Shown here: in pieces, positions 12,181 to 20,982 of the stretch
How the letters are laid out: the number at the start of each line of letters is the position of its first letter
Position numbering within the stretch: position 1 is the first letter of the stretch
NCBI GenBank assembly: GCA_002632355.1
Contig: NSJJ01000011.1
Coordinates: forward strand, 1-64,000
Length of the DNA: 64,000 bases
Source: Sulfuricella denitrificans
GTDB taxonomy: Bacteria > Pseudomonadota > Gammaproteobacteria > Burkholderiales > Sulfuricellaceae
Direction: 5' to 3'
The notes under the pieces: model-generated
The model's input: the letters and a program-made list of their open reading frames with translations, nothing else
Told to the model about the DNA's origin: nothing
Database searches by the model: none
Made by a program: the position numbers and the translations under genes

Positions 12181-12723
12181 CTATCTGCCGCCAGCCCAGG
12201 GATGCGGGGCGGCAGGCGGCGATTCGCTCTTAACCGCGCCACTGGCCGGCGCCTTCCTTAACAGCGTGCTCTTGGGATAACCTGCAGCATCCAGCGCCGC
12301 ATCCCAGGCTGCTTTTTCATAGCCCTTGCTGATGGCACTGCCAACCACCAGCACCGGCACGTAGGCCGCCCCGACAAGTTTCGTGAGCGCCTCGGCATCC
12401 GCAGGTGTGGTCTGGGGATTTTTGCTGGAGAAAGGGATGCCGCGCTGCGTTAGATGATTGCGCGCCTGCGTGCATGGTTCACCGCAATCATTGGCATACA
12501 GCGTAACCGGCGATTTCCTGACGGCCTGCTGAGTCGCGTAAGGCAACTCCGACGTGTCAATAATGCTGCCGCTCAGTTTTTTCTCTTCCACTTTTTTTGC
12601 GGTCTCCTGTGGCGGCTGGTCGGTGTAATGCACCTTGCCGTCAGCATCGACCCAACGAAACAACTCTCCTGCCTGAGCCAGTGCGGCCATGGCAAGGCAC
12701 AGCAAAATCACGACGACTTTCAT
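12181..12723 (-). CDS. DUF4124 and glutaredoxin-like periplasmic protein
   Basis: The 180-aa product has a signal peptide (cleavage near AQAGE), then a DUF4124 segment (LFRWVDADGKVHYTDQPP) and a glutaredoxin fold beginning SPVTLYANDCGEPC. The redox centre is CGEPC, with three residues between the cysteines instead of the usual two, so its redox activity is uncertain. The tail is Pro/Ala-rich. It is the last gene of the pap operon. A role in periplasmic thiol handling is inference. Confidence 0.8.
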   Translation of the reverse strand: MKVVVILLCLAMAALAQAGELFRWVDADGKVHYTDQPPQETAKKVEEKKLSGSIIDTSELPYATQQAVRKSPVTLYANDCGEPCTQARNHLTQRGIPFSSKNPQTTPADAEALTKLVGAAYVPVLVVGSAISKGYEKAAWDAALDAAGYPKSTLLRKAPASGAVKSESPPAAPHPWAGGR

Positions 12724-12755
12724 TATCCCAATCTCCTCAAATCAAACACTTCGCC

Positions 12756-13004
12756 TCAACCTCCGAGCCATTCCACCAGATAATACAGCCGGACGCCTTC
12801 CGACGAACGCGATGGACCCACCACCCGTCCCGGATAGAGATTCTTCGCAGCATCTGCGCCGGCAATGGCTTCGGCTGCAGAAGACACCGTCTGGACACAG
12901 TTTTCAGGGAAACGCGCACGCTTGCGCTGCGGCGCATAAACCACCGCAAAGCGCTCGGTGACCAGCTTCGATTCTTCGTCGTTAAAAATGTTGCTGAACG
13001 GCAT
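12756..13004 (-). CDS. Hypothetical protein (82 aa)
   Basis: I do not recognise this basic 82-aa protein. It has no signal peptide or membrane segment; the N-terminus MPFSNIFNDEESKLVTERF is polar and the C-terminus ends LYYLVEWLGG. It starts 2 bp after the pap stop and is followed 32 bp later by the DUF4124-glutaredoxin gene, so it is almost certainly translated in that operon. Confidence 0.7.
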   Translation of the reverse strand: MPFSNIFNDEESKLVTERFAVVYAPQRKRARFPENCVQTVSSAAEAIAGADAAKNLYPGRVVGPSRSSEGVRLYYLVEWLGG

Positions 13005-13006
13005 AT

Positions 13007-14512
13007 TCAGAATGTCTTGTTTTTCGGCAGGCTCTTCAGCTTGGCCTCGATCTGGCTACACAGGGTTTTCAGCACCTTGATACGGGCAAAATACTTGTTG
13101 TTGGCCTCGACCAGCGTCCAGGGCGCGGCTTCGATGCTGGTGCGATCCACCATGTCGCAGATCGCATGTTCGTAAGCATCCCATTTTTCACGGTTGCGCC
13201 AGTCTTCATCGGTAATCTTGTAGCGCTTGAAACCGGTTTTCTCGCGTTCCTGGAAACGCTTGAGCTGCTCATCCTTGCTGATGGTCAGCCAGAATTTTGT
13301 CACCACCATATTGTGCCGCGACAACTGGGCCTCGAAATCATTGATTTCGCTATAGGCCCTCATCCAGTCGGCTTCCGAGCAATACCCCTCGACCCGCTCC
13401 ACCAGCACGCGACCATACCAGGAGCGGTCGAAAATCGTCACCCTTCCGCGCCGCGGCAGATGGCGCCAGAAGCGCCACTGATAAGGCTGGGCGCGTTCTT
13501 CTTCGGTTGGCGCGGCAATCGGCACGACCTGATAAATGCGCGCATCCAGCGCACCGGTAATGCGGCGGATACTGCCTCCCTTGCCGGCTGCATCATTGCC
13601 TTCGAATACCGCGACTACCGTAATTTCCCTGAAGCGGGGGTGGCGCGTCAGCAAGGCGAGCTTGCCCTGGTATTTTTCCAGCTCTTCCTCATACTTTTTC
13701 TTTTCCAGTTTTTGCGCGAGATCCAGCGTTTTAAGTATATGCAGCTGGTCAATCGACGGGAGAAGAGGAGGCGCATTTACTCCGGAGGGTTTCTTCTCTT
13801 CTGAATCAAGGCGTTTCCGAATCGCTTCATGAATCATTTTGCCGATGGTCAGGCCGCGATAGCGCGGATCCTCGCCTTCGACAATAAACCAGGGGGCTTC
13901 TGCTGTGCTGGTATGACGAATCACGCTCTCGTGCACGGTGCGAAATTCATCATAAAGCTTGAAACGCTCCCAGTCGCGATCCGTCACGCGCCAGCGCGTC
14001 TTGGGATCTTTTTCCAGCACCTTGAGACGTTTTTCCTGTTTGTCCTTGGACAAATGCAGCCAGAACTTGATGATCAGCGCACCTTCATCGGTGAGCATTT
14101 TTTCCAGGCGCTTGGCACGCTCCAGGCTCTGGTCAAGATCGGCCGTCTTGGTGACACCCATCACGCGATTCAGAATCGGCCAGGTATACCAGGAACCGAG
14201 AAAAACACCGATTTTTCCCTTCGGGGGAAGGGCGCGCCAGAAACGCCACATCATGGGCCGATCAAGCTCTTCGTCGGAGGGCTCACCCATGCCGTGCGTC
14301 TGGACGTGACGCGGGTCCATCCATTCATTAAGCAGGTTGACGGTTTCGCCACGCCCGGCGCCATCCACACCGCCCAGCAGGACGATCACCGGGAACTTGC
14401 CGCTCTGGGCCAGGTCGAGCTGCGCATCCAGAAGTGCCTCGCGCAGCAGAGGGACTTCCTTGTCGTAGGTCGCCTTGTCGATCTTGTGACCCAGCTCTGC
14501 TGATTCAAACAT
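13007..14512 (-). CDS. pap: Polyphosphate:AMP phosphotransferase (double PPK2)
   Basis: This 501-aa enzyme has two fused PPK2 domains and by family phosphorylates AMP to ADP with polyphosphate. The first domain has a Walker A-like GGVDGAGRGE (residues 47-56), the second FEGNDAAGKGG followed by the RPYQWRFWR/DRSWYGRVLVERVEG lid residues of active PPK2. The ATG is preceded by AGGGGA. It fits the wider polyphosphate theme of the window (ppk1 and CHAD genes 8 kb away). Confidence 0.93.
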   Translation of the reverse strand: MFESAELGHKIDKATYDKEVPLLREALLDAQLDLAQSGKFPVIVLLGGVDGAGRGETVNLLNEWMDPRHVQTHGMGEPSDEELDRPMMWRFWRALPPKGKIGVFLGSWYTWPILNRVMGVTKTADLDQSLERAKRLEKMLTDEGALIIKFWLHLSKDKQEKRLKVLEKDPKTRWRVTDRDWERFKLYDEFRTVHESVIRHTSTAEAPWFIVEGEDPRYRGLTIGKMIHEAIRKRLDSEEKKPSGVNAPPLLPSIDQLHILKTLDLAQKLEKKKYEEELEKYQGKLALLTRHPRFREITVVAVFEGNDAAGKGGSIRRITGALDARIYQVVPIAAPTEEERAQPYQWRFWRHLPRRGRVTIFDRSWYGRVLVERVEGYCSEADWMRAYSEINDFEAQLSRHNMVVTKFWLTISKDEQLKRFQEREKTGFKRYKITDEDWRNREKWDAYEHAICDMVDRTSIEAAPWTLVEANNKYFARIKVLKTLCSQIEAKLKSLPKNKTF

Positions 14513-14671
14513 GCTATTCCCCTAATGTCAGGCTTACAAAACGCTATAACACACCCCTTTGCTGCAAATTTCAATAGATTTGCTGCAAAACTCTTCCACA
14601 CCCGCTGTCATGCTGCTGTCACGCAACCACGTTAGCATCCATCACCCTGCATTGCGAATGCCACTACCATT

Positions 14672-16570
14672 ATGCAAACTTCTCCTACCGCTCTCTCTCA
14701 GTTTCCACCCTTTCCGGCCATTAACTGCGCCTGCCATGAGACTTGCGTCGGTGAACAAGAAGATCATTCGGCGCTGCTTGACAGCATCCTCACGCAGCGC
14801 AGCCTGATGGCCTTTTTTCAGCCCATCATCGAGTTTTCGGGCGGCCGTGTTTTCGGTTACGAGGGACTTATCCGCGGCCCCATCAATACCCCCCTACATG
14901 CGCCGATTCATCTCTTCAAGGCAGCAGAAGCCCTGGGACGCCTGGCAGAGCTGGAACGCCTGTGCCGGTATGTGGTGCTGGAAAGTTTTGTTGCGCAACG
15001 ACTGCCCGGCAGACTGTTCCTCAATGTCAGCCCTGCGTGCCTGCTGGCTCCCGATTTCCGCGAAGGAGAAACGCTGCGCCTGCTTCGCAGACTGGAACTC
15101 AATCCTTCCCGCGTCATCATCGAGCTGACGGAAAACAAGCCGATCTTCGATTACAACCTGCTGCGCGAAGCTGCGCGGCACTATCGCGGCATGGGCTTCG
15201 AAATCGCCATCGACGATCTGGGAGAAGGTTTTTCCAGCCTGCGCCTGTGGTCCGAACTGCGCCCGGAGTTCGTCAAGATCGATATGCATTTCATCCAGGG
15301 CATCAATCACGACCCTGTCAAACTGCAATTCGTCCGCTCGATCCAGGTCATTGCCGAATGCATGGGTGCACGTGTGATTGCCGAAGGCATCGAAACGCCG
15401 GCTGAGCTCAATGTGCTCAAGACCATCGGGCTGGCCCTGGGTCAGGGCTTTCATATCGCCCGGCCCGATCCGGCTCCGCCGCTGCAGGCGCCGGAAGAAG
15501 TGGTGACAGCACTCAGGCAGAATGGTATCGCGGTATATCCTGTGGGCCAGACAAACAGCAATACCGTTACTGCCAGAAAACTGCTTAAATCCGTCCCTGT
15601 TGCCAGCCCGCTGATGACGGCCGATGAGGTTTTCAGTATTTTTTCGCAGGATAATGATCTGAATGTCCTGCCCGTGGTGAGCCATGGCGCCCCGCTGGGC
15701 CTAATCAACCGCTACCGCTTCGTCGATCATTACGCCCGCCCCTACCAGCGCGAACTGCATGGCAGCAAACCCTGTACCCGCTTCATGGACAATCAGCCCC
15801 TGATGGTCGATCAAGCCATAAGCCTGTCACAGCTCAGCCGCATGATCGCAGACGGATCGCAACGCCATGTCGCAGACGGATTCATCATCACCGGGCAGGG
15901 AAATTACCTGGGCATCGGCAACAGCCAGGACCTGATTCGCGAGATCACGGAACAGCAGATCCAGTCGGCACGCCACGCCAACCCGCTGACCCAGCTGCCG
16001 GGCAACGTACCGATCAACGAGCATATCGAACGGCTACTGCACAACCGCAGCCATTTTGTCATGTGCTACTTCGATCTCGATCATTTCAAGCCTTTCAACG
16101 ACCGTTACGGATTCCGGCGCGGCGACGACATTATCCTGCTGTGCGCCAGAATCCTTTCCGAAGCCAGCGACCCGGAGCGGGATTTTCTCGGACACGTTGG
16201 CGGCGATGACTTCGTGCTGCTGTTCCAGAGCGAAGACTGGGAGCGGCGCTGCCGCCTTATTTTGGCGCGTTTCGACCAGGAGGTAGAGACGCTGTTCGAT
16301 CCGCAAGACCTCAAGACGCGCGGATTTGAAGGAGAAGACCGGCAGGGCAACGCGCTGTTTTTCCCACTCACCAGCCTGTCCATTGGCGCCGTTTCGGTTG
16401 CTCCGGGGGGATATCGCTCCCATTACGAGGTTGCGGCTGCAGCCGGTGAGGCCAAGAAACAGGCGAAATCACTATCCGGAAGCAGCCTGTTCATTGAACG
16501 GCGAAGCCCGAACGCGGCTAAACCACGTTCCACGTCTTTTGCCATGGCAAACACGGGAGAATGTAATTGA
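14672..16570 (+). CDS. EAL-CBS-GGDEF domain protein (c-di-GMP turnover)
   Basis: The 632-aa cytoplasmic protein has an unusual order: EAL first (about residues 40-275), two CBS-like modules (about 300-420), then GGDEF (about 440-600). The EAL motif is EGLIR (residues 64-68), with the other catalytic residues kept (LFLNVSP, ELTEN, IDDLGEG, VKID, AEGIET, GQGF), so phosphodiesterase activity is plausible. The cyclase motif is GGDDF, a conservative change, and no RXXD inhibitory site is visible. CBS modules usually bind adenine nucleotides, so it may sense energy state. Its stop overlaps the next gene start (TTGA), tying it to a glycosyltransferase. Confidence 0.9.
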   Translation: MQTSPTALSQFPPFPAINCACHETCVGEQEDHSALLDSILTQRSLMAFFQPIIEFSGGRVFGYEGLIRGPINTPLHAPIHLFKAAEALGRLAELERLCRYVVLESFVAQRLPGRLFLNVSPACLLAPDFREGETLRLLRRLELNPSRVIIELTENKPIFDYNLLREAARHYRGMGFEIAIDDLGEGFSSLRLWSELRPEFVKIDMHFIQGINHDPVKLQFVRSIQVIAECMGARVIAEGIETPAELNVLKTIGLALGQGFHIARPDPAPPLQAPEEVVTALRQNGIAVYPVGQTNSNTVTARKLLKSVPVASPLMTADEVFSIFSQDNDLNVLPVVSHGAPLGLINRYRFVDHYARPYQRELHGSKPCTRFMDNQPLMVDQAISLSQLSRMIADGSQRHVADGFIITGQGNYLGIGNSQDLIREITEQQIQSARHANPLTQLPGNVPINEHIERLLHNRSHFVMCYFDLDHFKPFNDRYGFRRGDDIILLCARILSEASDPERDFLGHVGGDDFVLLFQSEDWERRCRLILARFDQEVETLFDPQDLKTRGFEGEDRQGNALFFPLTSLSIGAVSVAPGGYRSHYEVAAAAGEAKKQAKSLSGSSLFIERRSPNAAKPRSTSFAMANTGECN

Positions 16571-17775
16571 AAATCCTGATGATTTCGGATGTCTATTTTC
16601 CGCGCATCAATGGCGTTTCCACGTCCATCGCCACATTCCGTGACGAGATGGAAAAACTGGGGCACGAAACCCGGCTCATTGCGCCTGATTACGATGGTGT
16701 CGGCACGAACAGGGAGGAGGGTATCCATCGCATTCCGTCGCGCCACCTGCCTTTCGACCCGGAAGACCGCCTGCTCAAAATGGGTGCAGCCATGGCGGCG
16801 CGGACTGAACTGCATGCCGCCGATTTCGACCTGATCCACATCCAGACCCCTTTTGCCGCCCATTATCTGGGCGTAAAACTGGCGAATGAACTGGGCATCC
16901 CGCGTGTGGAAACCTACCACACCTATTTCGAGGAATATCTCTACCACTACCTGCCATTCCTGCCCAAGGCCGGCACCCGCTTTCTCGCGCGCCACCTCTC
17001 GCGACGCCAGTGCAACGATCTGGATGCACTGGCAGTACCGTCCCATGGCATGCTGGAAGTCCTGCGCGGTTACGGCATCAGGACCCATGCGGAAGTTATC
17101 CCCACCGGCTTGCCCGCAGAAAACTTCACGCCGGGTGATGGCGTGGCTTTTCGTGCCCGTTATGGTATTCCAGCGCAGCGCCCGGTCATGCTCTACGTCG
17201 GAAGGGTAGCATTCGAAAAAAATATCGGCTTCCTGCTGCAGGTTACAGCGCGCATTCGCCAGGATATGCCCGATGTACTGCTGCTCGTTGCGGGCGAAGG
17301 CCCGGCCCTGGCGCCGCTCAAGTCGCAGGTGTTGCAACTGGGGCTCAGCGATCACGTGCTGTTTGTCGGATATCTCGATCGAAAAACTGAACTGCCTGAC
17401 TGTTACTGCGCCGCCAATGTATTTGTATTCTCGTCCTGCACCGAAACCCAGGGGCTGGTGCTACTTGAAGCCATGGCACAGGCTACGCCGGTTGTCGCCC
17501 TGGCCGAGCTGGGCACGCGCGATGTACTGCAAGAAGGGCAGGGTGCGCTGATCGCTGCCCATGAAATAGAGCATTTTTCCGCCAGGACCCTGTCCCTGCT
17601 GCAAAGGGTCGAGTCTGCCCGGCAATTGGGTGCGCTGGGGCGCGAGTATGCCAGCCACTGGTCAGGCAGGGCACTGGCAGAAAGAATGCTGGATTTCTAT
17701 CAGCGCACACTTGAACGTCAATTTGAGGTCTCTACCCGTTCGCAACTCTGCGCAGTCAACGCGGGTGATGACTGA
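16567..17775 (+). CDS. Family 4 glycosyltransferase
   Basis: This 402-aa GT4 enzyme resembles mannosyl- or glucosyltransferases acting on lipid acceptors. It opens with MISDVYFPRINGVSTSI and has the donor-site segments YVGRVAFEKN and ETQGLVLLEAMAQATPVV (EX7E). It starts at TTG, overlapping the upstream EAL-GGDEF gene by 4 bp, so the two are translated together. Its 3' end overlaps the convergent phosphatase gene by 58 bp. The exact sugar is unknown. Confidence 0.88.
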   Translation: MKILMISDVYFPRINGVSTSIATFRDEMEKLGHETRLIAPDYDGVGTNREEGIHRIPSRHLPFDPEDRLLKMGAAMAARTELHAADFDLIHIQTPFAAHYLGVKLANELGIPRVETYHTYFEEYLYHYLPFLPKAGTRFLARHLSRRQCNDLDALAVPSHGMLEVLRGYGIRTHAEVIPTGLPAENFTPGDGVAFRARYGIPAQRPVMLYVGRVAFEKNIGFLLQVTARIRQDMPDVLLLVAGEGPALAPLKSQVLQLGLSDHVLFVGYLDRKTELPDCYCAANVFVFSSCTETQGLVLLEAMAQATPVVALAELGTRDVLQEGQGALIAAHEIEHFSARTLSLLQRVESARQLGALGREYASHWSGRALAERMLDFYQRTLERQFEVSTRSQLCAVNAGDD

Positions 17776-18548
17776 CCAACCGTCAACCGGAATCCATCTG
17801 GCAAACTGGATGCGATACCCCAGGCAATCAGCTCCATCCTGCCATCCAGATGCTCGATGATGGCCGTGCAGCTGTCGACCCAGTCGCCGCAGTTGAGGTA
17901 GACCAGATCTCCGACGTCCTTCTTCATTGGCCAGTGGATATGGCCGCAAATGACGCCATCCAGCCCGCGCTCGCGCACGTGATGAATCACCGAATCCTCG
18001 AAATCGAAAATGAAGTTGACCGCCGTTTTCACCTTGCGCTTGGCATAGCCCGCCAGCGACCAGTAACCGGGGCGGCGCAAGGTCCGGCGCAGCCAGGAAA
18101 GCCAGCCGTTGAGGCGGACCAGCATGCCGTAAGCCATGTCGCCGAGGATCGCCACCCATTTGTGATGGCGCGTCACCTGATCGTAGGCGTCGCCATGCGT
18201 AAGCAGGTAGCGCTTGCCGTCAGCCGCGGTGTGGACATATTCATCCTCGATCCGGATATCACCGAAGGAAGTGCCGATGTATTCCCGCAGCGCCTCGTCG
18301 TGATTACCTGGAATGAAAATCACCTTTTCGCCATGCCGCGCACGGCGTAGCAGCTTCTGCACGAGGGTGTTCTGGTCACGCGACCAGGAAATCCTTCCGC
18401 GGCTCATGGCCCAGAAATCAACGATATCGCCAATCATGAACAGATGTTCGGCCTGGTATTCACGCAGGAAATCGACCAGCCGGGCAGCCTGGCAGGCAGC
18501 GGTGCCGAGATGCACATCAGAAATAAAAAGGGAGCGAACCTGCGGCAT
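17718..18548 (-). CDS. LpxH-like metallophosphoesterase
   Basis: This 276-aa calcineurin-type phosphoesterase is like UDP-2,3-diacylglucosamine diphosphatases. The metal ligands are visible: SDVHLG, GDIVDFW, GNHDE, THGDAYD and GHIHWP. A membrane-associating insert (GMLVRLNGWLSWLRRTLRR) is typical of this LpxH2-type branch. The C-terminus overlaps the convergent glycosyltransferase for 58 bp. It lies 1 bp after a small gene in the same direction. Whether it is the cell's lipid A enzyme or acts on another nucleotide-lipid cannot be judged here. Confidence 0.85.
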   Translation of the reverse strand: MPQVRSLFISDVHLGTAACQAARLVDFLREYQAEHLFMIGDIVDFWAMSRGRISWSRDQNTLVQKLLRRARHGEKVIFIPGNHDEALREYIGTSFGDIRIEDEYVHTAADGKRYLLTHGDAYDQVTRHHKWVAILGDMAYGMLVRLNGWLSWLRRTLRRPGYWSLAGYAKRKVKTAVNFIFDFEDSVIHHVRERGLDGVICGHIHWPMKKDVGDLVYLNCGDWVDSCTAIIEHLDGRMELIAWGIASSLPDGFRLTVGQSSPALTAQSCERVETSN

Positions 18549-18549
18549 T

Positions 18550-18822
18550 TCAGGGTTCTCCCGGCCTGGAACCCTGTTCTCCCGGCAATCGGACCAGTTC
18601 CCTCAGACGGTCCTTGGTTTTGGTATAGCGGTCGAGGCGCCAGTGCTTCAGGATGGCGATGGCCAGTTCGAAATCATCGTAGGGCAAATCGTACAACCCG
18701 GCCAGATCCAGTTTTTCCCTGCCACACAAGGCCTGGACCAGATTCACAAAAACGGCATTGTCGGGGTCGACCGGCTTGCCGGTCAGACGCTGTTCGAGCT
18801 GTTTCAATAGGTTCATACGCAT
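18550..18822 (-). CDS. Hypothetical small protein (90 aa)
   Basis: I do not recognise this protein. It is soluble and helical, beginning MRMNLLKQLEQRLTGK and containing an acidic stretch LPYDDFELAIAIL. It ends 1 bp before the LpxH-like phosphatase start, so it is very likely expressed with it. No catalytic motif is visible. Confidence 0.7.
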   Translation of the reverse strand: MRMNLLKQLEQRLTGKPVDPDNAVFVNLVQALCGREKLDLAGLYDLPYDDFELAIAILKHWRLDRYTKTKDRLRELVRLPGEQGSRPGEP

Positions 18823-18943
18823 CCCGAAGTAAGATATTTTCCATCTCCGGCAGAGTATGTCAGCTCAACATGATGGAAATATGACTTGATTTGGAAGGAT
18901 TAATTTCGATCAGAAACGGGAGCCGAACCACGATTTGCCCGGT

Positions 18944-20218
18944 TCACAGATCCGGGGCAAACGACAGCCGGGATTTCCTGTCATTGCAGCGTTCCCATTG
19001 CTGCACGACGTCCGCCACGAGCCGCTCGAAACGGTCATGCACCCGGTTCCAGTCGATATTTTCGGCCGTCAGACGCGCGTTTCGCCCCATGCGCCGGGCA
19101 TCGTCGATGTCGGCGACCAACCGCTGCGCCTGCGAAATAAAGGCATGGGCGTCATCGAATGCCGCGCGCAGGCCATTCTCGCCATGGCGGATATGTTCAC
19201 GCGCGGCGGCGCAATCATAAGCCACCACCGGCAAACCGCTGGCCATGGCTTCGAGCACTACGTTGCCAAAGGTTTCGGTGATGCTGGAGAAAAGAAACAG
19301 GTCGGCGGAAGCATAATGCCCGGCGAGATCTTCCCCCGCGCGCATGCCGGCAAAGATGATGTCAGGATGCATGGCCTGCAGTTTTGCGCGTTCGGGGCCG
19401 TCTCCCACCATCACCAGCTTCATGCTCGGTCGGATGGCCTGCATGTGGCGAAAGGCATCGATCAACAGCGGCAGATTTTTCTCCGCCGCAATCCGGCCAA
19501 CGTAGAGCGCCACCAGCCGGTTTGCGCCCACACCCCATGACTGGCGCAACAGGCTGCTCCAACGCGCAGGTTGGAACAGCTGCGTATCCACGCCACGCGA
19601 CAGCACCTGAAGATTTCTGAATCCCATACTCGTCAATTCATGACGCATCCCTTCCGTCGGCACCAGCGTACAATGCGCCCGGTTGTGCAACCAGCGCAGA
19701 TACATGCCGATGGCCTTGCCTGTCAAGGGGGCGCCGTAATACTTGCTGTAGATATGGAAGTTGGTGTGAAAGTCTGAAATCACCGGCAGGTGTAATGCTT
19801 TGGCCGCAGAAATGGCGGACCAGCCCAACGGCCCCTCCGTCACCACCTGCACCAGGTGCGGGCGGCGCTGCTTCCACAGCGCCAGCAACTGGGCTCTGGC
19901 CGGCAATCCCACCCTGAGGTCGGGATAACGCGGCACGGGCATGCCCGGCACCAGCACTTCATCATAATTCGCGGTACAAGCGGCTGGCTCATCGTCGCGC
20001 TGCCGCGGACGAATCAGCTGGATCTGGTGATAGCGGCTGATCAAGCCCTGCACCATGCGCTGCGCTGTCATCGCCACCCCGTTCACCTCGGGCGGATAGG
20101 TCTCGGTCACCACCGCAATGCGCAGCGCGGCGTCAGCACGGGGAAGGTGAAACAATAAATGAGGGATATCTTTCATGCCGTATTCCAGATGCACTGATTC
20201 GGCAGTGTGCTCCGGCAA
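18944..20218 (-). CDS. Family 4 glycosyltransferase (MgtA-like)
   Basis: This 424-aa GT4 enzyme resembles GDP-mannose-dependent alpha-mannosyltransferases and related glycolipid synthases. It has RIAVVTETYPPEVNGVAMT near the start, ISDFHTNFHIYSKYYG, YVGRIAAEKNL and ETFGNVVLEAMASGLPVVAY (the EX7E nucleotide-sugar site). An internal ATG at 20176 is a possible alternative start, since the first 14 residues are not typical. With dgkA upstream and another GT4 and LpxH-like gene downstream, it suggests glycolipid synthesis. Confidence 0.87.
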   Translation of the reverse strand: MPEHTAESVHLEYGMKDIPHLLFHLPRADAALRIAVVTETYPPEVNGVAMTAQRMVQGLISRYHQIQLIRPRQRDDEPAACTANYDEVLVPGMPVPRYPDLRVGLPARAQLLALWKQRRPHLVQVVTEGPLGWSAISAAKALHLPVISDFHTNFHIYSKYYGAPLTGKAIGMYLRWLHNRAHCTLVPTEGMRHELTSMGFRNLQVLSRGVDTQLFQPARWSSLLRQSWGVGANRLVALYVGRIAAEKNLPLLIDAFRHMQAIRPSMKLVMVGDGPERAKLQAMHPDIIFAGMRAGEDLAGHYASADLFLFSSITETFGNVVLEAMASGLPVVAYDCAAAREHIRHGENGLRAAFDDAHAFISQAQRLVADIDDARRMGRNARLTAENIDWNRVHDRFERLVADVVQQWERCNDRKSRLSFAPDL

Positions 20219-20262
20219 GAAGAAAATCTGATGACCGGAGCATGATGTTTCGGTGACAAAAA

Positions 20263-20640
20263 CTAACCCAGCAACACCAACCCCCAGACGATCACGACGT
20301 TGAGCAGACCCAGCAGCACGGCTGCACTGCCGATATCCTTGGCGCGCTTGGCGAGGTTGTGGTTTTCCAGCGAGATGCGGTCCACGGTGGCTTCAATGGC
20401 GGAATTCACCAGCTCGACGATCAGCACCAGCAGCACGCTGGCCACCATCAACGCCTTGCCCGTGCCAGTAACGGGAAGAAACAGCGCCAGCGGGATCAGC
20501 AGCAGGGAGAGCATCACCTCCTGGCGAAAGGCGTCTTCATGGCGAAAGGCCGCCTTCAGTCCGGCAAGCGAATAATGCATGGCGTTCCACACCCGGCGCA
20601 AACCGGTTTTCCCCTTGAAAGGGCTTTCTTCCGTCATCAT
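20263..20640 (-). CDS. dgkA: Diacylglycerol kinase DgkA
   Basis: DgkA phosphorylates diacylglycerol, returning it to phosphatidic acid in the inner membrane. The 125-aa product has three hydrophobic helices and the signature LVELVNSAIEATVDRIS. I chose ATG 20640, with GAGG 8 nt upstream, giving the usual small DgkA size; the ATG at 20724 would add 28 residues with no family match. A second ATG at 20637 is also possible. Confidence 0.93.
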   Translation of the reverse strand: MMTEESPFKGKTGLRRVWNAMHYSLAGLKAAFRHEDAFRQEVMLSLLLIPLALFLPVTGTGKALMVASVLLVLIVELVNSAIEATVDRISLENHNLAKRAKDIGSAAVLLGLLNVVIVWGLVLLG

Positions 20641-20982
20641 CCTAGAAACCTCAGTTGGACAGGTCGAAGTGTGCGGGTTTGCGGGTGTGGGGCAAGGCGT
20701 AACGACGCGGAATGGTCGTTCCATTCCAAGGAGTTACACCCGCAAGGAGTGTCCCCGCCGGGAGCGGCAGCATAGCTGCTCGCTCCGGCGAGACAACGCT
20801 GCACCGTGTCCGCAAACCCATGCAATTCGGCCTGTAGCGGACTCACCCAACGGGTGGCTGCCAAAATTGTGAGAATGTAGTTAATAAACATTCAGGTAAA
20901 TTCACTAATGAGCGATCAACTGAGGTTTCCAGGATCACTCATCCTTGAGTGCGGGCGGGCACCGGCGTCTTGATTTCCTGGT
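20641..20982. other. 342-bp gap with nested small repeats and a hairpin
   Basis: No convincing gene is present. The region holds an inverted repeat GGAATGG-N5-CCATTCC (20709-20727), two tandem CAAGGAGT-type units (20727-20742 and 20743-20757) and a GC-rich hairpin with two bulges (20756-20790, about 15 pairs around an ATA loop). It lies between the stop of the CYTH-CHAD gene and the dgkA start, so it may hold a terminator and the dgkA promoter. Confidence 0.6.
20756..20790. repeat. Bulged GC-rich hairpin
   Basis: The stem is CGCCGG/CCGGCG, AGCG/CGCT and GCAGC/GCTGC with one bulged G and one bulged T, closed by an ATA loop. It directly follows two tandem 15-16-bp units. No T tract follows on either strand, so a simple terminator is not proven; a dispersed repeat element is another reading. 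Confidence 0.55.
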
